This document shows positions 1 through 9,040 of a DNA stretch of 64,000 nucleotides, in pieces. The notes below the pieces were generated by a model. That model was not told the DNA's origin. It ran no database searches and saw only the letters and a program-made list of their open reading frames with translations. The position numbers and the translations under genes were made by a program. Source of the stretch: Candidatus Gracilibacteria bacterium CG17_big_fil_post_rev_8_21_14_2_50_48_13 (GTDB taxonomy: Bacteria > Patescibacteriota > Gracilibacteria > 1-14-2-50-48-13); NCBI GenBank assembly GCA_002783265.1, contig PFFG01000009.1, positions 1 to 64,000 of the forward strand, read 5' to 3'. Numbering within the stretch: position 1 is the stretch's first letter; each line of letters begins with the position of its first letter.

Positions 1-321
1 TAGATCAGCCAGAACTTGTTCATGGGCGCGGGTTCTCGCCTGCGAAAGGAGCCACCGACGAAAGGTTGTTTCTGTACATTTCTGCATTGCTTGAGGGATG
101 GCGAGCGTCTCCCCCCAGGCAAAGGTCACGATTCCCTGCGCGCGCATCTGCTGAAAAAGACTCTCTTGTCGTGGCACACGCGCATGTTTTTTGAGCAGTA
201 CGGCCACCACCTTTTCTCGCTCGAGTGGGGTAAGATGTTTCGGGACCCGCACTTCCAAAACAGCACCGCGCATGCGTGCGTAGGCGTGTTTGTTCGAGGT
301 GAGCACAATGGTGTAGTCCAT
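1..321 (-). CDS. Partial gene, possible YgjP-like (DUF45) metallopeptidase, N-terminal part
   Basis: The minus frame is open from an ATG at 321-319 to the window edge (107 codons), so only the N-terminal part is visible. The start 'MDYTIVLTSNKHAYARMRG' followed by 'LEVRVPKHLT' resembles the beta-strand opening of YgjP/DUF45 zinc peptidases, in which lysine- and arginine-rich strands precede the catalytic region. The HExxH that would confirm this lies outside the window. The ATG directly abuts the TAA of the upstream gene, so it is the last visible gene of the 322-6407 operon. The assignment is tentative; the reading frame itself is well supported by its tight packing. Confidence 0.5.
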   Translation of the reverse strand, partial: MDYTIVLTSNKHAYARMRGAVLEVRVPKHLTPLEREKVVAVLLKKHARVPRQESLFQQMRAQGIVTFAWGETLAIPQAMQKCTETTFRRWLLSQARTRAHEQVLADL

Positions 322-564
322 TTATTGCACCAGAAAAGGAAAACTCACCACGGGCGTTTCCTTCATGCGAATCATAAGGACATCACCCGAACGAACGAGA
401 TCTTTCTTCACAGGGATCCCCGCACAGGGACAGGTAGTCATTTCCTGACTACAGTCCGCCAGGTCACTCGTATTTATCGGTGCGGCGGGAGCTGCAACCG
501 CATGCACCATGGAGAGAGCGAGACCCGTTGTCACCAGCAAGAGAAAAGAAAAATAGCGACGCAT
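322..564 (-). CDS. Small exported protein of unknown function
   Basis: An 80-residue product from the ATG at 564. It begins MRRYFSFLLLVTTGLALS, a typical signal peptide ending near AVAAPA. The mature part is only about 55 residues and has three cysteines (positions about 37-47). An in-frame ATG at 588 would add eight residues but would overlap the upstream gene; the later start puts the basic MRR directly before the hydrophobic stretch. It sits between the 489-residue exported protein and the putative metallopeptidase. I recognise no domain. It is probably a periplasmic or surface accessory of this operon. Confidence 0.55.
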   Translation of the reverse strand: MRRYFSFLLLVTTGLALSMVHAVAAPAAPINTSDLADCSQEMTTCPCAGIPVKKDLVRSGDVLMIRMKETPVVSFPFLVQ

Positions 565-574
565 AAGAGAAAAA

Positions 575-2044
575 TTAACGAACTCCACACAACATTTCCT
601 GATTCAATCCGGGCGAAGCGCGCATACAAAGAGTACTTACTGCATCCGCCCCTGCCTTTGATGCCTTCTCGACGGCGGTAAAATCCGTTGTGTTGATTGT
701 ATCAAAGCCACGCAGGTATTCCCGTCGAATGTTGGTCAAATCGGAAATCTGTGCTTCGACTGCATCATACGCCTCAAGCAGTTCTTTATCAACCAGTGCC
801 TTCTCTGTGATCTGATTTTGGAGCACACCAAGGAGGGTATTACTTGCGCTACCCGTTAGACCCACACCTTGAATAGGTAATCCTGTACTGCTCAGTGGCT
901 CTTTAATTTTTTCCTGAAAGCGTTCAGCGGCGGAGGCATACTCAGCTGGAGCGAGGAACTCCGTGAGATTCGTCCAAAGCGCATCCTTTGCCTGATTCAA
1001 ATTTGTCTGTATGCGCACAAAACCGGAGAGGTCGCCCTGTGTAAAAATTTTTGACACATCTTCCCAACGAGCATTGCCCGTTTTACCCAGCTCTTCTGCG
1101 GCAGTGCCGATTTCCGCAAAGGTCGGTCCGACATTATCAATAGATTCCATCAAACGGTCGACTTCCCCATCGAGACTGATACCACCAAGCTCTGGCGAGG
1201 AACACGTGCTTTGCAGACCGTTTGCATATTCGGGCGTATAAAAGACGTTACAGGCAAAGAAATTCTGACCCAGTTCCATGGCCGTGCGCGCCTTCGTACT
1301 TGCGGCATTGGGTGCGAGGACACAGGAAACATTTTGGGGATACCACCCAGACGACGCAGGTTCCAGTCGTTTAGCAAATAACTGTGCATAGATACCTCCA
1401 AGATTTTGTATGACCTGACTGTTATCACTGAGACTCTCGGAAATTTTTTGTTCATCTTCAGTGAGGACCGCGTTTTTCCCAAGCAGCAACCAGTAGTAGA
1501 GCTGCCTGTAGGTGAAATACCAAACTTCAGCATACCGAGCGAGGGAGTATCCCTCAAGAGTTGCGTCCTGTGCACAAGCCTGCTGGGTCATGCCCATGAG
1601 ACCTCGCAGTGTATTGAAACGATCCTGCACGAGTTTTGCATCCAGTTGCAATTGATAAGAATCCTGTGTTCCTGCAATTGATAAGAAAAACTCCTTCAGT
1701 CCAAAGCCTTCGTCATAGGCCGTCGCCATCGACTGGGCAAGATACCGATACCCTGTCGCAAACACCTGACCCGTGAGCTGCGGATTTTCCTCGCCCTCCG
1801 GCACGGGATCAGGATAAAAATCGAGACCAAAGAGGGTAACTCTCGTTCTGTCGACACAGCCCGTTTCCTGGAGTGCATCGCGCAGTTTTGTGATGCGTCC
1901 ATCGATTTCACGAAGAAACGCCTCCGTTACCGGCGGAGTTTGACACTGGTATGTGGCTGCTTGTGCCGTTATGGTACACAGCAAAAACATGGTGACCACA
2001 AGCCGTCCTAGAATCCGTAGATGATACAATAACGTCGTGTGCAT
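575..2044 (-). CDS. Exported alpha-helical protein of unknown function (489 aa)
   Basis: The N-terminus carries a basic and hydrophobic segment (about residues 7-30, ending TAQAAT) consistent with a signal peptide. The rest is soluble and looks helical, rich in Q, E, L and A. About eight scattered cysteines lie in the mature part and the C-terminus is CMRASPGLNQEMLCGVR. No enzyme motif is visible. It starts one base after the stop of the 511-aa exported protein, so the two are probably co-translated. I do not recognise the family. The operon context with two VirB2-like proteins suggests a structural part of an envelope apparatus; that is inference. Confidence 0.7.
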   Translation of the reverse strand: MHTTLLYHLRILGRLVVTMFLLCTITAQAATYQCQTPPVTEAFLREIDGRITKLRDALQETGCVDRTRVTLFGLDFYPDPVPEGEENPQLTGQVFATGYRYLAQSMATAYDEGFGLKEFFLSIAGTQDSYQLQLDAKLVQDRFNTLRGLMGMTQQACAQDATLEGYSLARYAEVWYFTYRQLYYWLLLGKNAVLTEDEQKISESLSDNSQVIQNLGGIYAQLFAKRLEPASSGWYPQNVSCVLAPNAASTKARTAMELGQNFFACNVFYTPEYANGLQSTCSSPELGGISLDGEVDRLMESIDNVGPTFAEIGTAAEELGKTGNARWEDVSKIFTQGDLSGFVRIQTNLNQAKDALWTNLTEFLAPAEYASAAERFQEKIKEPLSSTGLPIQGVGLTGSASNTLLGVLQNQITEKALVDKELLEAYDAVEAQISDLTNIRREYLRGFDTINTTDFTAVEKASKAGADAVSTLCMRASPGLNQEMLCGVR

Positions 2045-2045
2045 A

Positions 2046-3581
2046 CTATTTGCTATAGAGAGTTTTGGCTTTGTTCAATCGGGCGAACTCCTCCTGTAAC
2101 TTGGTCAGTAAGGCAGATGTAGATCCCACTTGCAGCTGCAGCTGGAGAAGACGATCCCCCACAACCTTCAGATAGTTCTGATTCCAGTAGAGCATTGTGC
2201 GCAGCACCATGGTGGCTTTATGCGTATCTAATGCTTTTTGGATCTTTTCACGACTGAGTGCATCGGATGTCAGTTGGTTGAGCGCTCCACGATCAGCACC
2301 CACAATACCTGAATCTGATTTTATCAAGGTTCCCTGCTGCATAAACGTATAGGTACGCATGAGGTCGTCGAAGGCCTGTGCATTAAAAGACTTTTCCGCA
2401 CTATAGGGCTGAAAAATGGGAACAAAACGTACTTCAATATTTGTCCCTATGGTGTAGATTTGGCTGTTGAAATCGAGCTGAAAAAAGGAAAAACTAAACA
2501 TACTGCGCCCGACATATTTCGTCTCAAGTGGTGTATTGGAAAGGGTTCGTGCGTTTGCCTCAATGCTTTTTAAAGAAACCATGAGAGGAAGCGGCCGGGA
2601 CAGTCGCCCAGCGGCGAGCGTCGGTGGTGTTACGATGAAATCCAGGCGCGCGCAAAAGGTGTTAAAACATCCACTGAGATTTGGCAGCGTCACCTTTTCT
2701 CCCGCAAGAAATCGCTCAAAGAAGGATTTTTCACTAACGCGATTGAGAAGCTGCGTGTTATCGAGGGTTTTCGCAGACTCACTTTGTGCATCCAGCAGAT
2801 CCACAATACTGCCCAGCACCGCTTTTTTCGTTGCAGCATCAAGCCCCTGCACGTCACCCTCTTGCACTATACCCGGCAAAGTACAAACGGGAATTCCCTC
2901 CTCTTGAAAGGTGATAGTTTTACTGTCTTCCAGCAGGTTAATACGATTATTTCTCACATTTGGGTCCATCGTAATTGCCTGGGCAGCACTTCCCTTCAAA
3001 TACCGCGCGATGTTCGTTATGCCGGCTGAAAATCGTGGTGGCAGGAGATTTTGATAGGAGGCCCCATCCACGGAAATATTTTTCTGGACCGTATCTATAT
3101 CCAAAAAGAGGTCAAACGAGGAATCTGATGTGTCGCCATTCATAAACACAGACAGATATTTCCCTATGACATACGCCTGAATAAAACGTAGATTACGGGC
3201 GAAAAGATGTTCCTCATCAATTTCCATAAGGCGTTTGTCTACGGCCTGGCGTGCACCCGTTGTGCTCGCTAACGTTGTATCATCAATAAGTGCGCTGCCA
3301 AAAGTTGGAGCAGGTACGCCATATTTTCGTTGAAACTCCAGTTGTGTCTGCTGCTTTGGAAAAGTGACCACATCGTCAAAAATCTGTCCATACATGCGGG
3401 CAAGAGGAATTTCTTCCTGGACCGTGTCCGTTTGCTTGAGAATTGCATCGTAGGTCAGGGCAGCTGTATCCTCAGGTGTTCGGTTCAGTGTCTCCTGGGC
3501 AAAAGCGCCACTTACAGAAAAGAGCGCTGCAAACATCGTGCAGAGAACAAAGCCGCGTAACTGGGAATATTGATGCTGCAT
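2046..3581 (-). CDS. Exported protein of unknown function (511 aa)
   Basis: A signal peptide ends near residue 28 (SVSGAFAQ). The mature protein is about 480 residues with no transmembrane segment. Three cysteines lie in the middle (one in VCTLPG, two in GCFNTFCAR), and a beta-rich stretch around residues 310-380 is followed by a C-terminal helical region resembling a coiled coil (VGDRLLQLQLQVGSTSALL). The start overlaps the stop of the upstream gene in a TAATG arrangement at 3581, a sign of translational coupling. No family is recognised. It is the largest member of this exported-protein operon. Confidence 0.7.
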   Translation of the reverse strand: MQHQYSQLRGFVLCTMFAALFSVSGAFAQETLNRTPEDTAALTYDAILKQTDTVQEEIPLARMYGQIFDDVVTFPKQQTQLEFQRKYGVPAPTFGSALIDDTTLASTTGARQAVDKRLMEIDEEHLFARNLRFIQAYVIGKYLSVFMNGDTSDSSFDLFLDIDTVQKNISVDGASYQNLLPPRFSAGITNIARYLKGSAAQAITMDPNVRNNRINLLEDSKTITFQEEGIPVCTLPGIVQEGDVQGLDAATKKAVLGSIVDLLDAQSESAKTLDNTQLLNRVSEKSFFERFLAGEKVTLPNLSGCFNTFCARLDFIVTPPTLAAGRLSRPLPLMVSLKSIEANARTLSNTPLETKYVGRSMFSFSFFQLDFNSQIYTIGTNIEVRFVPIFQPYSAEKSFNAQAFDDLMRTYTFMQQGTLIKSDSGIVGADRGALNQLTSDALSREKIQKALDTHKATMVLRTMLYWNQNYLKVVGDRLLQLQLQVGSTSALLTKLQEEFARLNKAKTLYSK

Positions 3582-4459
3582 TAGTTTCCAGTAATAAAGG
3601 CGTCGGGAAGTTTGATGCCGAGAGCTGCAAGAGCACGTTCCATGCGATCGAGCTGCAGGGCAAGACCTCGAAGATGCTTCGCCATGGCAAGCAATTGAAT
3701 ATGTTCCGGATAACTGCGTAAAAACTCCGAATACACGACCATCGCCGTTTTTTGGGCGACCTCTGCCATTTGAAGGTCCGCTCGATTATTAAGACTTTCC
3801 AGTATAGGCACCATGGTCGCAAGCTGCTGCGTCAGTGCACCGGGAGCACTCCCCTGTTCTGTCTCTGCCGTCACCCCCCAGATTTTCCCCTGCAGATAAT
3901 CTGCGGGTGTTCGACTGTAACTGAGCAGATAATTTCTATAGGACGTCAGTTCCGCACGCATAATGTTTGCAAGCAAGAGCTCTGGCGTTTTTTGCCCCAC
4001 GGAATTTCCCCAGTTCTCCCCTGCCTTCTCAGGAGCCGTATCAAAATCTTTCAGGCGCTGTGCCAAAACACTTGCGCTTGTTCCTGGTGTATAGAGCTTT
4101 CGCACATTGTCCCGCACATGCGAGTTGTTAAAGGGAACGCCCTCTGGCAGTGGTTTTGTACAGAACGCGTCAAGCTCCCAAGTCTCGGGAACACCCGTCT
4201 GCTCTGGTTTGAGTTTCGCATTATAATACTGCATGGTCGTTAAAAATGCAGCCTGCAGATAACAATTTTGCGCCATATGGTAAAAACGAGGCACCACCGT
4301 GAGTGTCGCAAGGCCACGGCTAAGGGAGGCGGTTTGATAAATACACGTCCCTGTGGAGTCGATGGAGCACTTTGCTGCCTCGGCACTTCCTTCTGCATGC
4401 GCAAAGGAAAAGACGCCCAGCGTTCCCAAGACCAAAATGCTGCAAAGAAAGGTGCGCAT
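3581..4459 (-). CDS. Exported helical protein of unknown function (292 aa)
   Basis: MRTFLCSILVLGTLGVFSFAHA is a clear signal peptide with cleavage near residue 22. The mature part has four cysteines: a close pair (KCSIDSTGTC), one in QNCYLQ and one in DAFC. The remainder is predicted helical, ending in amphipathic helices (LALQLDRMERALAALGI). The stop overlaps the next ATG by one base (TAATG) and the gene follows the 207-aa gene by 3 bases, so it lies inside a tight operon. No known domain is visible. The exported location is well supported; the function is unknown. Confidence 0.68.
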   Translation of the reverse strand: MRTFLCSILVLGTLGVFSFAHAEGSAEAAKCSIDSTGTCIYQTASLSRGLATLTVVPRFYHMAQNCYLQAAFLTTMQYYNAKLKPEQTGVPETWELDAFCTKPLPEGVPFNNSHVRDNVRKLYTPGTSASVLAQRLKDFDTAPEKAGENWGNSVGQKTPELLLANIMRAELTSYRNYLLSYSRTPADYLQGKIWGVTAETEQGSAPGALTQQLATMVPILESLNNRADLQMAEVAQKTAMVVYSEFLRSYPEHIQLLAMAKHLRGLALQLDRMERALAALGIKLPDAFITGN

Positions 4460-4462
4460 AGA

Positions 4463-5086
4463 TTATTGTTTCACCGGGTCACCAACAATGGTTGGAAGAG
4501 TGATCTTTGCTAAATAGGTCGTAATTTGTGCAATCAAGTCATTCATTTTGCGAAACTCCTGCGTGAGCGCGTCAATACGCCGTGCATAGGCGTGCGTCCG
4601 CTGATTTCCTGCCATTTGAAGGAGCAGTTCCTGAAGCACCGTATCCGCAGCGTCAACAAGAAGACGCACATTTTCATCACACTGGGCACGAAGAGAAGAA
4701 GCCTTATCACCAATTCCAGATCGATTTGTACAGACGGGAAGCGGCAGTGCTTCTGTTCCACAAATGCCCTGCAGCGTTGTTTCATAATTTCCTAGGGCAG
4801 TTTTCAAGCGAAGAAATAGCTCTTCAAAGGGTTCATCAAGAGCCGAAGGGTAATTGCTTACCTGGCCATAAAACGCGTTCCGTTCTTTTTGCAGATTGGC
4901 ACAGACCACGACAGAGCACTCTGCGCTGGAATCTGCAAGGACCTGATCGGCCGGTGCTTGCTGGGCAGAAAATATTTCACATCCAAGGGGCAGATCCTGG
5001 GCATTTTGCGCGGAGACCGGCAAAAGCATGGTCCATGATAGGAACAACAGGGCGATGGGAAGATGTCTGAAGGAACGAAAAAACAT
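4463..5086 (-). CDS. Exported cysteine-containing helical protein of unknown function (207 aa)
   Basis: The signal peptide covers residues 1-26 (RHLPIALLFLSWTMLLPVSA). The mature protein has six cysteines, including ECSVVVC, consistent with disulfides outside the cytoplasm. The last 90 residues look like two amphipathic helices (VDAADTVLQELLLQ and ALTQEFRKMNDLIAQITTYL). The start codon shares a base with the stop of the two-helix membrane protein gene (TAATG at 5086). No family is recognised. Its size and helical cysteine-rich character resemble the 292-aa neighbour, so they may belong to one complex. Confidence 0.66.
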   Translation of the reverse strand: MFFRSFRHLPIALLFLSWTMLLPVSAQNAQDLPLGCEIFSAQQAPADQVLADSSAECSVVVCANLQKERNAFYGQVSNYPSALDEPFEELFLRLKTALGNYETTLQGICGTEALPLPVCTNRSGIGDKASSLRAQCDENVRLLVDAADTVLQELLLQMAGNQRTHAYARRIDALTQEFRKMNDLIAQITTYLAKITLPTIVGDPVKQ

Positions 5087-5934
5087 TATGCTCTGAAGTT
5101 TTGAGATAGATTGGCGTCGGACATAAGCGCTGAAGAGGTCGCCGCATTACTATTGGGATTCACGTCCGGAGCCGCAAAAAGATCGGTGGAGATAAACCCC
5201 AGAAACACACGAAGGAGGAGAAGGAGCAAAAACCCCGAGAGAATACGGATACCCATTTCCTTGGCTTTTTTCATCGTCTCTTCCCCGCCGCCTGGTGCGT
5301 ACATGATAAAGACGCCCACTCCCACAAGAGAAATCACCGCAAGGGCAATGAGTATGGGAAGCGATGCATCGTACAGGAGACGCACAATGTCAAAGAGTCC
5401 CCCAAGACCCGTGCCGGTTTCTGTGAGAATTGCATTACAATAGTCTGCATTTCCCGTAGAAGGTCCTGCCTGGGAAAGAGACAGCGTAATTTTTTGAATT
5501 CCCTTCGATGCTGTACGTTCAATTTTTTGACGAACACAGTAGGTCGATGCTCCAAAACTGTTTTTCGGCAGTGGATCCAGAAGCTCTGAACAGGCATATT
5601 TCCCGTAGGTTTCCTTGAGGCTACTATTTTTCTGCAGTGCCTGTTCAAACATTTCACAAATGGGCATTTCAATGGAGACGCCAATATTTGTGTCTTTGAT
5701 CTTTGTTGCATCACAGGTTATGTCTGATCCCGTTAGACTACAGATACCTGCAGCAGGGGCAAAGAGGTCAGGCAGATCAGCATATTTCGTACTACTATCA
5801 TGTGCCGCCCCACCTGAAGAATCAACTCCCCCACTCGGGGCATCTACAGCAAAAGAAGGTGATACCACCAACAGACTTGCAGAGGTGAGCAAGAGGACAA
5901 GAACTCGGCGAAATAATGAAGGCATATTTTTCAT
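5086..5934 (-). CDS. VirB2/TrbC-like membrane protein with exported N-terminal domain (282 aa)
   Basis: After a signal peptide (residues 1-30, ending SPSFAV) comes a roughly 150-residue exported segment with about six cysteines. Two transmembrane helices follow, at about 190-215 and 228-248. The helices flank a short charged stretch (MYAPGGGEETMKKAKEMG). This helix, small polar/charged loop, helix layout is that of TrbC/VirB2-type pilins and recurs in four other proteins of this window. In known systems VirB2-like proteins are pilin subunits in the inner membrane; here the extra N-terminal domain suggests a specialised subunit. The family assignment rests on architecture, not on a sequence search. 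Confidence 0.65.
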   Translation of the reverse strand: MKNMPSLFRRVLVLLLTSASLLVVSPSFAVDAPSGGVDSSGGAAHDSSTKYADLPDLFAPAAGICSLTGSDITCDATKIKDTNIGVSIEMPICEMFEQALQKNSSLKETYGKYACSELLDPLPKNSFGASTYCVRQKIERTASKGIQKITLSLSQAGPSTGNADYCNAILTETGTGLGGLFDIVRLLYDASLPILIALAVISLVGVGVFIMYAPGGGEETMKKAKEMGIRILSGFLLLLLLRVFLGFISTDLFAAPDVNPNSNAATSSALMSDANLSQNFRA

Positions 5935-5939
5935 AGGTT

Positions 5940-6407
5940 TTAGGAGGCGTTACTCACCGCGAAGAGAAATCGGAGCACAATTTGCGCCGCAGTGAAGGCG
6001 AGAGATGCGATAAGAAGGCCCACCACCACTTGAAAAATGGCCTTTCTGCCCTCCGCATATTCCTTGTCTTTGGAGAGCATAAAAATATATCCTGCGCGAA
6101 TGACGGCGATGACCGCCAAGGTACCGATCATATTCAGGACAAAACTCAGCGCATGTTTGAAATAGTGCGGAATGTCTGCAAGCATCATGGTGCCGCAGCG
6201 AATTTTGAGGGCAAGTTCCAACCCCACTATCGAGGCAGGATCGTCGTCAATTCTTTGACGCAGCGATCGGCAATCGTTAATTCCCGCATCCAGCGCCGCA
6301 CTTTCTCCGGGCAAAATAGACTGTGCATAGACAGGAGAAAAAGCACTCATGGAGAAACCGAGCACGATACCCACCAGAGCGGCAATAGCTGAGAGTCGAC
6401 GTCGCAT
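5940..6407 (-). CDS. VirB2/TrbC-like two-helix membrane protein (155 aa)
   Basis: The first gene of the 322-6407 operon. A signal peptide (residues 1-28, ending SPVYAQ) is followed by a short exported segment with two cysteines. Then come two transmembrane helices (about 85-110 and 122-150) separated by SKDKEYAEGRKAI. The layout and the charged loop match VirB2/TrbC-type pilins. A promoter with TTCACG, 17 bases and TATACT lies 26 bases upstream of the ATG. Being first, and small like a pilin, it is the best candidate for an abundant structural subunit of the system. The function is inferred from architecture only. Confidence 0.65.
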   Translation of the reverse strand: MRRRLSAIAALVGIVLGFSMSAFSPVYAQSILPGESAALDAGINDCRSLRQRIDDDPASIVGLELALKIRCGTMMLADIPHYFKHALSFVLNMIGTLAVIAVIRAGYIFMLSKDKEYAEGRKAIFQVVVGLLIASLAFTAAQIVLRFLFAVSNAS

Positions 6408-6432
6408 ACCAAGGGAAAAAATATATCGTACA

Positions 6433-6461
6433 AGTATACCTTAAAAGTGCCCAATCGTGAA
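6433..6461 (-). promoter_or_regulatory. Promoter of the exported-protein operon
   Basis: On the minus strand TTCACG (6461-6456) and TATACT (6438-6433) are separated by 17 bases. The -10 lies 25 bases before the ATG at 6407, matching the spacing of other promoters here. Confidence 0.5.
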
Positions 6462-6490
6462 TACCCACGCTACTTAATTGTGGTTTTTTG

Positions 6491-8926
6491 CTACTTTTCC
6501 ATCACGAGGGTCATCCGAATCATACCCTGCGAATCCTGGGCAACGCCAAAACCATACTTTTGGATACCCGCCTTCGACTGTAATTTTGCAAGAATATTCG
6601 CTTGCAGTGTGCGTATACTCACATCACCGTAGACTGACATACTGAAGGAAAAATTGCCGATGCGTTCGCGCAGGACATCTCCCACATCACGGCCTCCCAG
6701 GGAAAAGCTCATGACCTGATCTTTTGAAATGGCGGCAGCCCACTCCTGAGCAACTGCCGAAAGAGATGCATCGTAGGTTGCTACAATTCCTGCCGCTGCG
6801 ACATCCTCGACAAACTCCTTCTGCATCGTCTGCAGATCTGCCTTGGATAGCTGCTTTGCAGAAAACTGCTGGGTTAAAAACGTCTTCCCGTCTTTGACAC
6901 TGATCCCTACCCCCAATACCTCAAAACGCGCATCGACCATATTTGCATAATGCCCTGGGCTTTTGATGAGGTTATTGATGTTATCTGTAAGCCCTGCCGT
7001 GGAATACGCAATATTCTCGGCAACCATGGGCAGATACCCAAAGTTCACTTTCCAGTCGTTCACATCCTCTCCATCGGGATTTATATGGGCAAAATAGCCT
7101 CGACTGGCCATATCCTCTGCTTTGTATTGCGCCATTTTGGACAGAGTTTCATCGAGCGAAAGTGGGAGTGCTCCTTTTTTCGCCCGCTCTTCGTTGACAC
7201 GCCGAAGAACCTCCACCTGTTCTGCAGTAAAGGCACCAGACACTGCGGTCGTCGGCACGGGAGCAGGCACCGTTGCCTCTGGCGGCGTTACCGGCTGAGC
7301 TGTTATCTCCGTCGGTGTTTCCACGATGGGCGTTTCGGGTGTAATCACACTAACATCGAGCACTTTCCCCTGCGAACTCAGTGCGGTAATTGACTGCCAC
7401 TCCGTATACATATCATGGGAAAAGCTTGTGGAGGTCTGCGCACCATCGATACGGAGTGTAAAGGTTCTCTCAGGCACTATTGGTGCAAGAAGAGTCTTCT
7501 CCAACGGTAAGCGAGTTGCACTACCCGTATTCACATAAAGCGTTCTTGTAAGATCGTTTTGGGTAAAGGTCAGACGCAGCACCGTATTCGGTAAGGGGCG
7601 GCTCCACTGAAGAACTGGCGTTGCCTTGGGGTCGAGTTGAAATTCCGCAAACAGGTTTTCCGGCGGCGCTATACTACGACCAGAAAAAACAGGATAGACA
7701 CTGATTTGAGAAGATACAGCGCCCCCCGTTTCCGATTTCAAAGCATAGGACCCGCTTTCGCCAAAGTGGAGTGCATACACAGCACCATTTTGACTCTCAG
7801 TGGGAAGGACTGTCTGTGTTGATCCCGATGGAGAGGTGAGGAGAAGCGCAGGAAGGCCTTGCCCGTTTCCTTTTACCTCGAAGAGATAGACTTCATTTTG
7901 CCACATGATATTGGGCATGGGACGCACAGGTGTCAGTGTGGTCGACTTCGTCAGATCCAGATATTGTTTTGGGACGGTTTTCAAAGCCGCGGGCATTTCG
8001 TAGGCATCACCATCAAAAACCCCTTTAGAAACGGGATAAAAGGATTCAAAAGCTATGCGTGAAAGGTCGACGATACGGCCCGGCGTATGGGGGCCACGAT
8101 CATTCACGCGCACCAAGAGTGCTTTTTTCGACTTCGCATCGATGACCTGCAAAAGACTGCCAAAAGCCGCATCAGGATGAGCGGCGGAAAAAATGTCCGG
8201 AGTATAGGCTTCACCTGATGATGTGGCATTCCCCGCTAAAGAATCCGCATAATAGGAAATTTTCCCTTCATCATACAGCGGATAGGCAGAAAGTTTGTTT
8301 TCGCGAATATACAGGAGCCGATAGAGCATGGTTGCCAGTTCTCCGCGTGTAATACTGCCCGATACAGGAAATTGCTCAGGCCGCAAGGTGTCCGTCAGAG
8401 CAAGATCCGTTGCACGAATAACGAAGGCTGCATACCATGGTGCCGTTTCCCCAGAAAAGTTTTTGAGCGCCTCAGGTGGAACCATATCGGTTTTTTCTCC
8501 AAGGATTGCCAGCAGAATCTTTAGTGCTTCTGCTCGGTTCATCGTATTTCCCGGCCGAAAGGTCCCATCTTCATACCCTTTCACGACCCCCTTCGACTGC
8601 GCATATGCAACATAATGACTATACCAGGCATCCTTTGGAACATCTGGGAATCCTGGAGCACTTCCCTGTGGTGGAATAGCTTCTTTCGTAGCACTATACA
8701 GCATTTTTAGCGCTTCCGCGCGATTCATAGTCTTATCAGGTTGAAAGGTTCCGTCGGCGTATCCCTGAATAAAACCCTTTTCATACAAATACGATAGTGG
8801 TGCGAAGAGTACACTCGATGGGCTCACGTCAGAGAAGCCTTCCGACGATACAGCATGTGCTGATAGGGGCAGACTGAGCATGGCGGTCACCACCACAGTG
8901 ACCATGACCCGAGTTGCGTATTTCAT
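6491..8926 (-). CDS. Surface protein: three SLH domains, RlpA-like barrel and CAP domain
   Basis: An exported 811-residue protein with a signal peptide at 1-25. Three S-layer homology repeats lie at about 30-80, 92-142 and 160-208; the first two have GYADGTFQP/GYEDGTFRP plus MNRAEALK, and the third is weaker. A double-psi beta-barrel like RlpA follows at about 220-305 (ISYYADSLAGNATSSGE, VRVNDRGPH). After a spacer and a proline/threonine-rich linker comes a CAP/SCP domain at about 570-700 (RRVNEERAKKGALPL, GYFAHINPDG, SPGHYANM). SLH repeats usually anchor proteins to secondary wall polymers, RlpA-type barrels bind or cleave peptidoglycan, and CAP domains are secreted modules of varied function. 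Joining all three in one chain is unusual. Confidence 0.88.
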   Translation of the reverse strand: MKYATRVMVTVVVTAMLSLPLSAHAVSSEGFSDVSPSSVLFAPLSYLYEKGFIQGYADGTFQPDKTMNRAEALKMLYSATKEAIPPQGSAPGFPDVPKDAWYSHYVAYAQSKGVVKGYEDGTFRPGNTMNRAEALKILLAILGEKTDMVPPEALKNFSGETAPWYAAFVIRATDLALTDTLRPEQFPVSGSITRGELATMLYRLLYIRENKLSAYPLYDEGKISYYADSLAGNATSSGEAYTPDIFSAAHPDAAFGSLLQVIDAKSKKALLVRVNDRGPHTPGRIVDLSRIAFESFYPVSKGVFDGDAYEMPAALKTVPKQYLDLTKSTTLTPVRPMPNIMWQNEVYLFEVKGNGQGLPALLLTSPSGSTQTVLPTESQNGAVYALHFGESGSYALKSETGGAVSSQISVYPVFSGRSIAPPENLFAEFQLDPKATPVLQWSRPLPNTVLRLTFTQNDLTRTLYVNTGSATRLPLEKTLLAPIVPERTFTLRIDGAQTSTSFSHDMYTEWQSITALSSQGKVLDVSVITPETPIVETPTEITAQPVTPPEATVPAPVPTTAVSGAFTAEQVEVLRRVNEERAKKGALPLSLDETLSKMAQYKAEDMASRGYFAHINPDGEDVNDWKVNFGYLPMVAENIAYSTAGLTDNINNLIKSPGHYANMVDARFEVLGVGISVKDGKTFLTQQFSAKQLSKADLQTMQKEFVEDVAAAGIVATYDASLSAVAQEWAAAISKDQVMSFSLGGRDVGDVLRERIGNFSFSMSVYGDVSIRTLQANILAKLQSKAGIQKYGFGVAQDSQGMIRMTLVMEK

Positions 8927-8939
8927 AGAAAAAATGAAA

Positions 8940-8973
8940 CGAAGTGTGCACAGTATACAGTCAATTCACTTCG
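8940..8973. promoter_or_regulatory. Inverted repeat around the SLH-RlpA-CAP promoter region
   Basis: CGAAGTG (8940-8946) and CACTTCG (8967-8973) form a perfect 7-bp dyad about 14 bases upstream of the start at 8926. Between the arms the minus strand reads TATACT, a possible -10. It could be an operator in the divergent gap between the surface protein and the ABC transporter. No matching regulator is identified. Confidence 0.35.
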
Positions 8974-9040
8974 AGGAAAGAGCTTGCGTTGGAACACGCC
9001 TCCCACTACTCTCTGTAGGCTATAGTCTTCACGCCCAACA

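Noticed and set aside
16-681. 221-codon plus-strand open frame at the left edge
   Set aside because: It lies antisense to three tightly packed minus-strand genes with signal peptide or coding character, and its product has no plausible composition.
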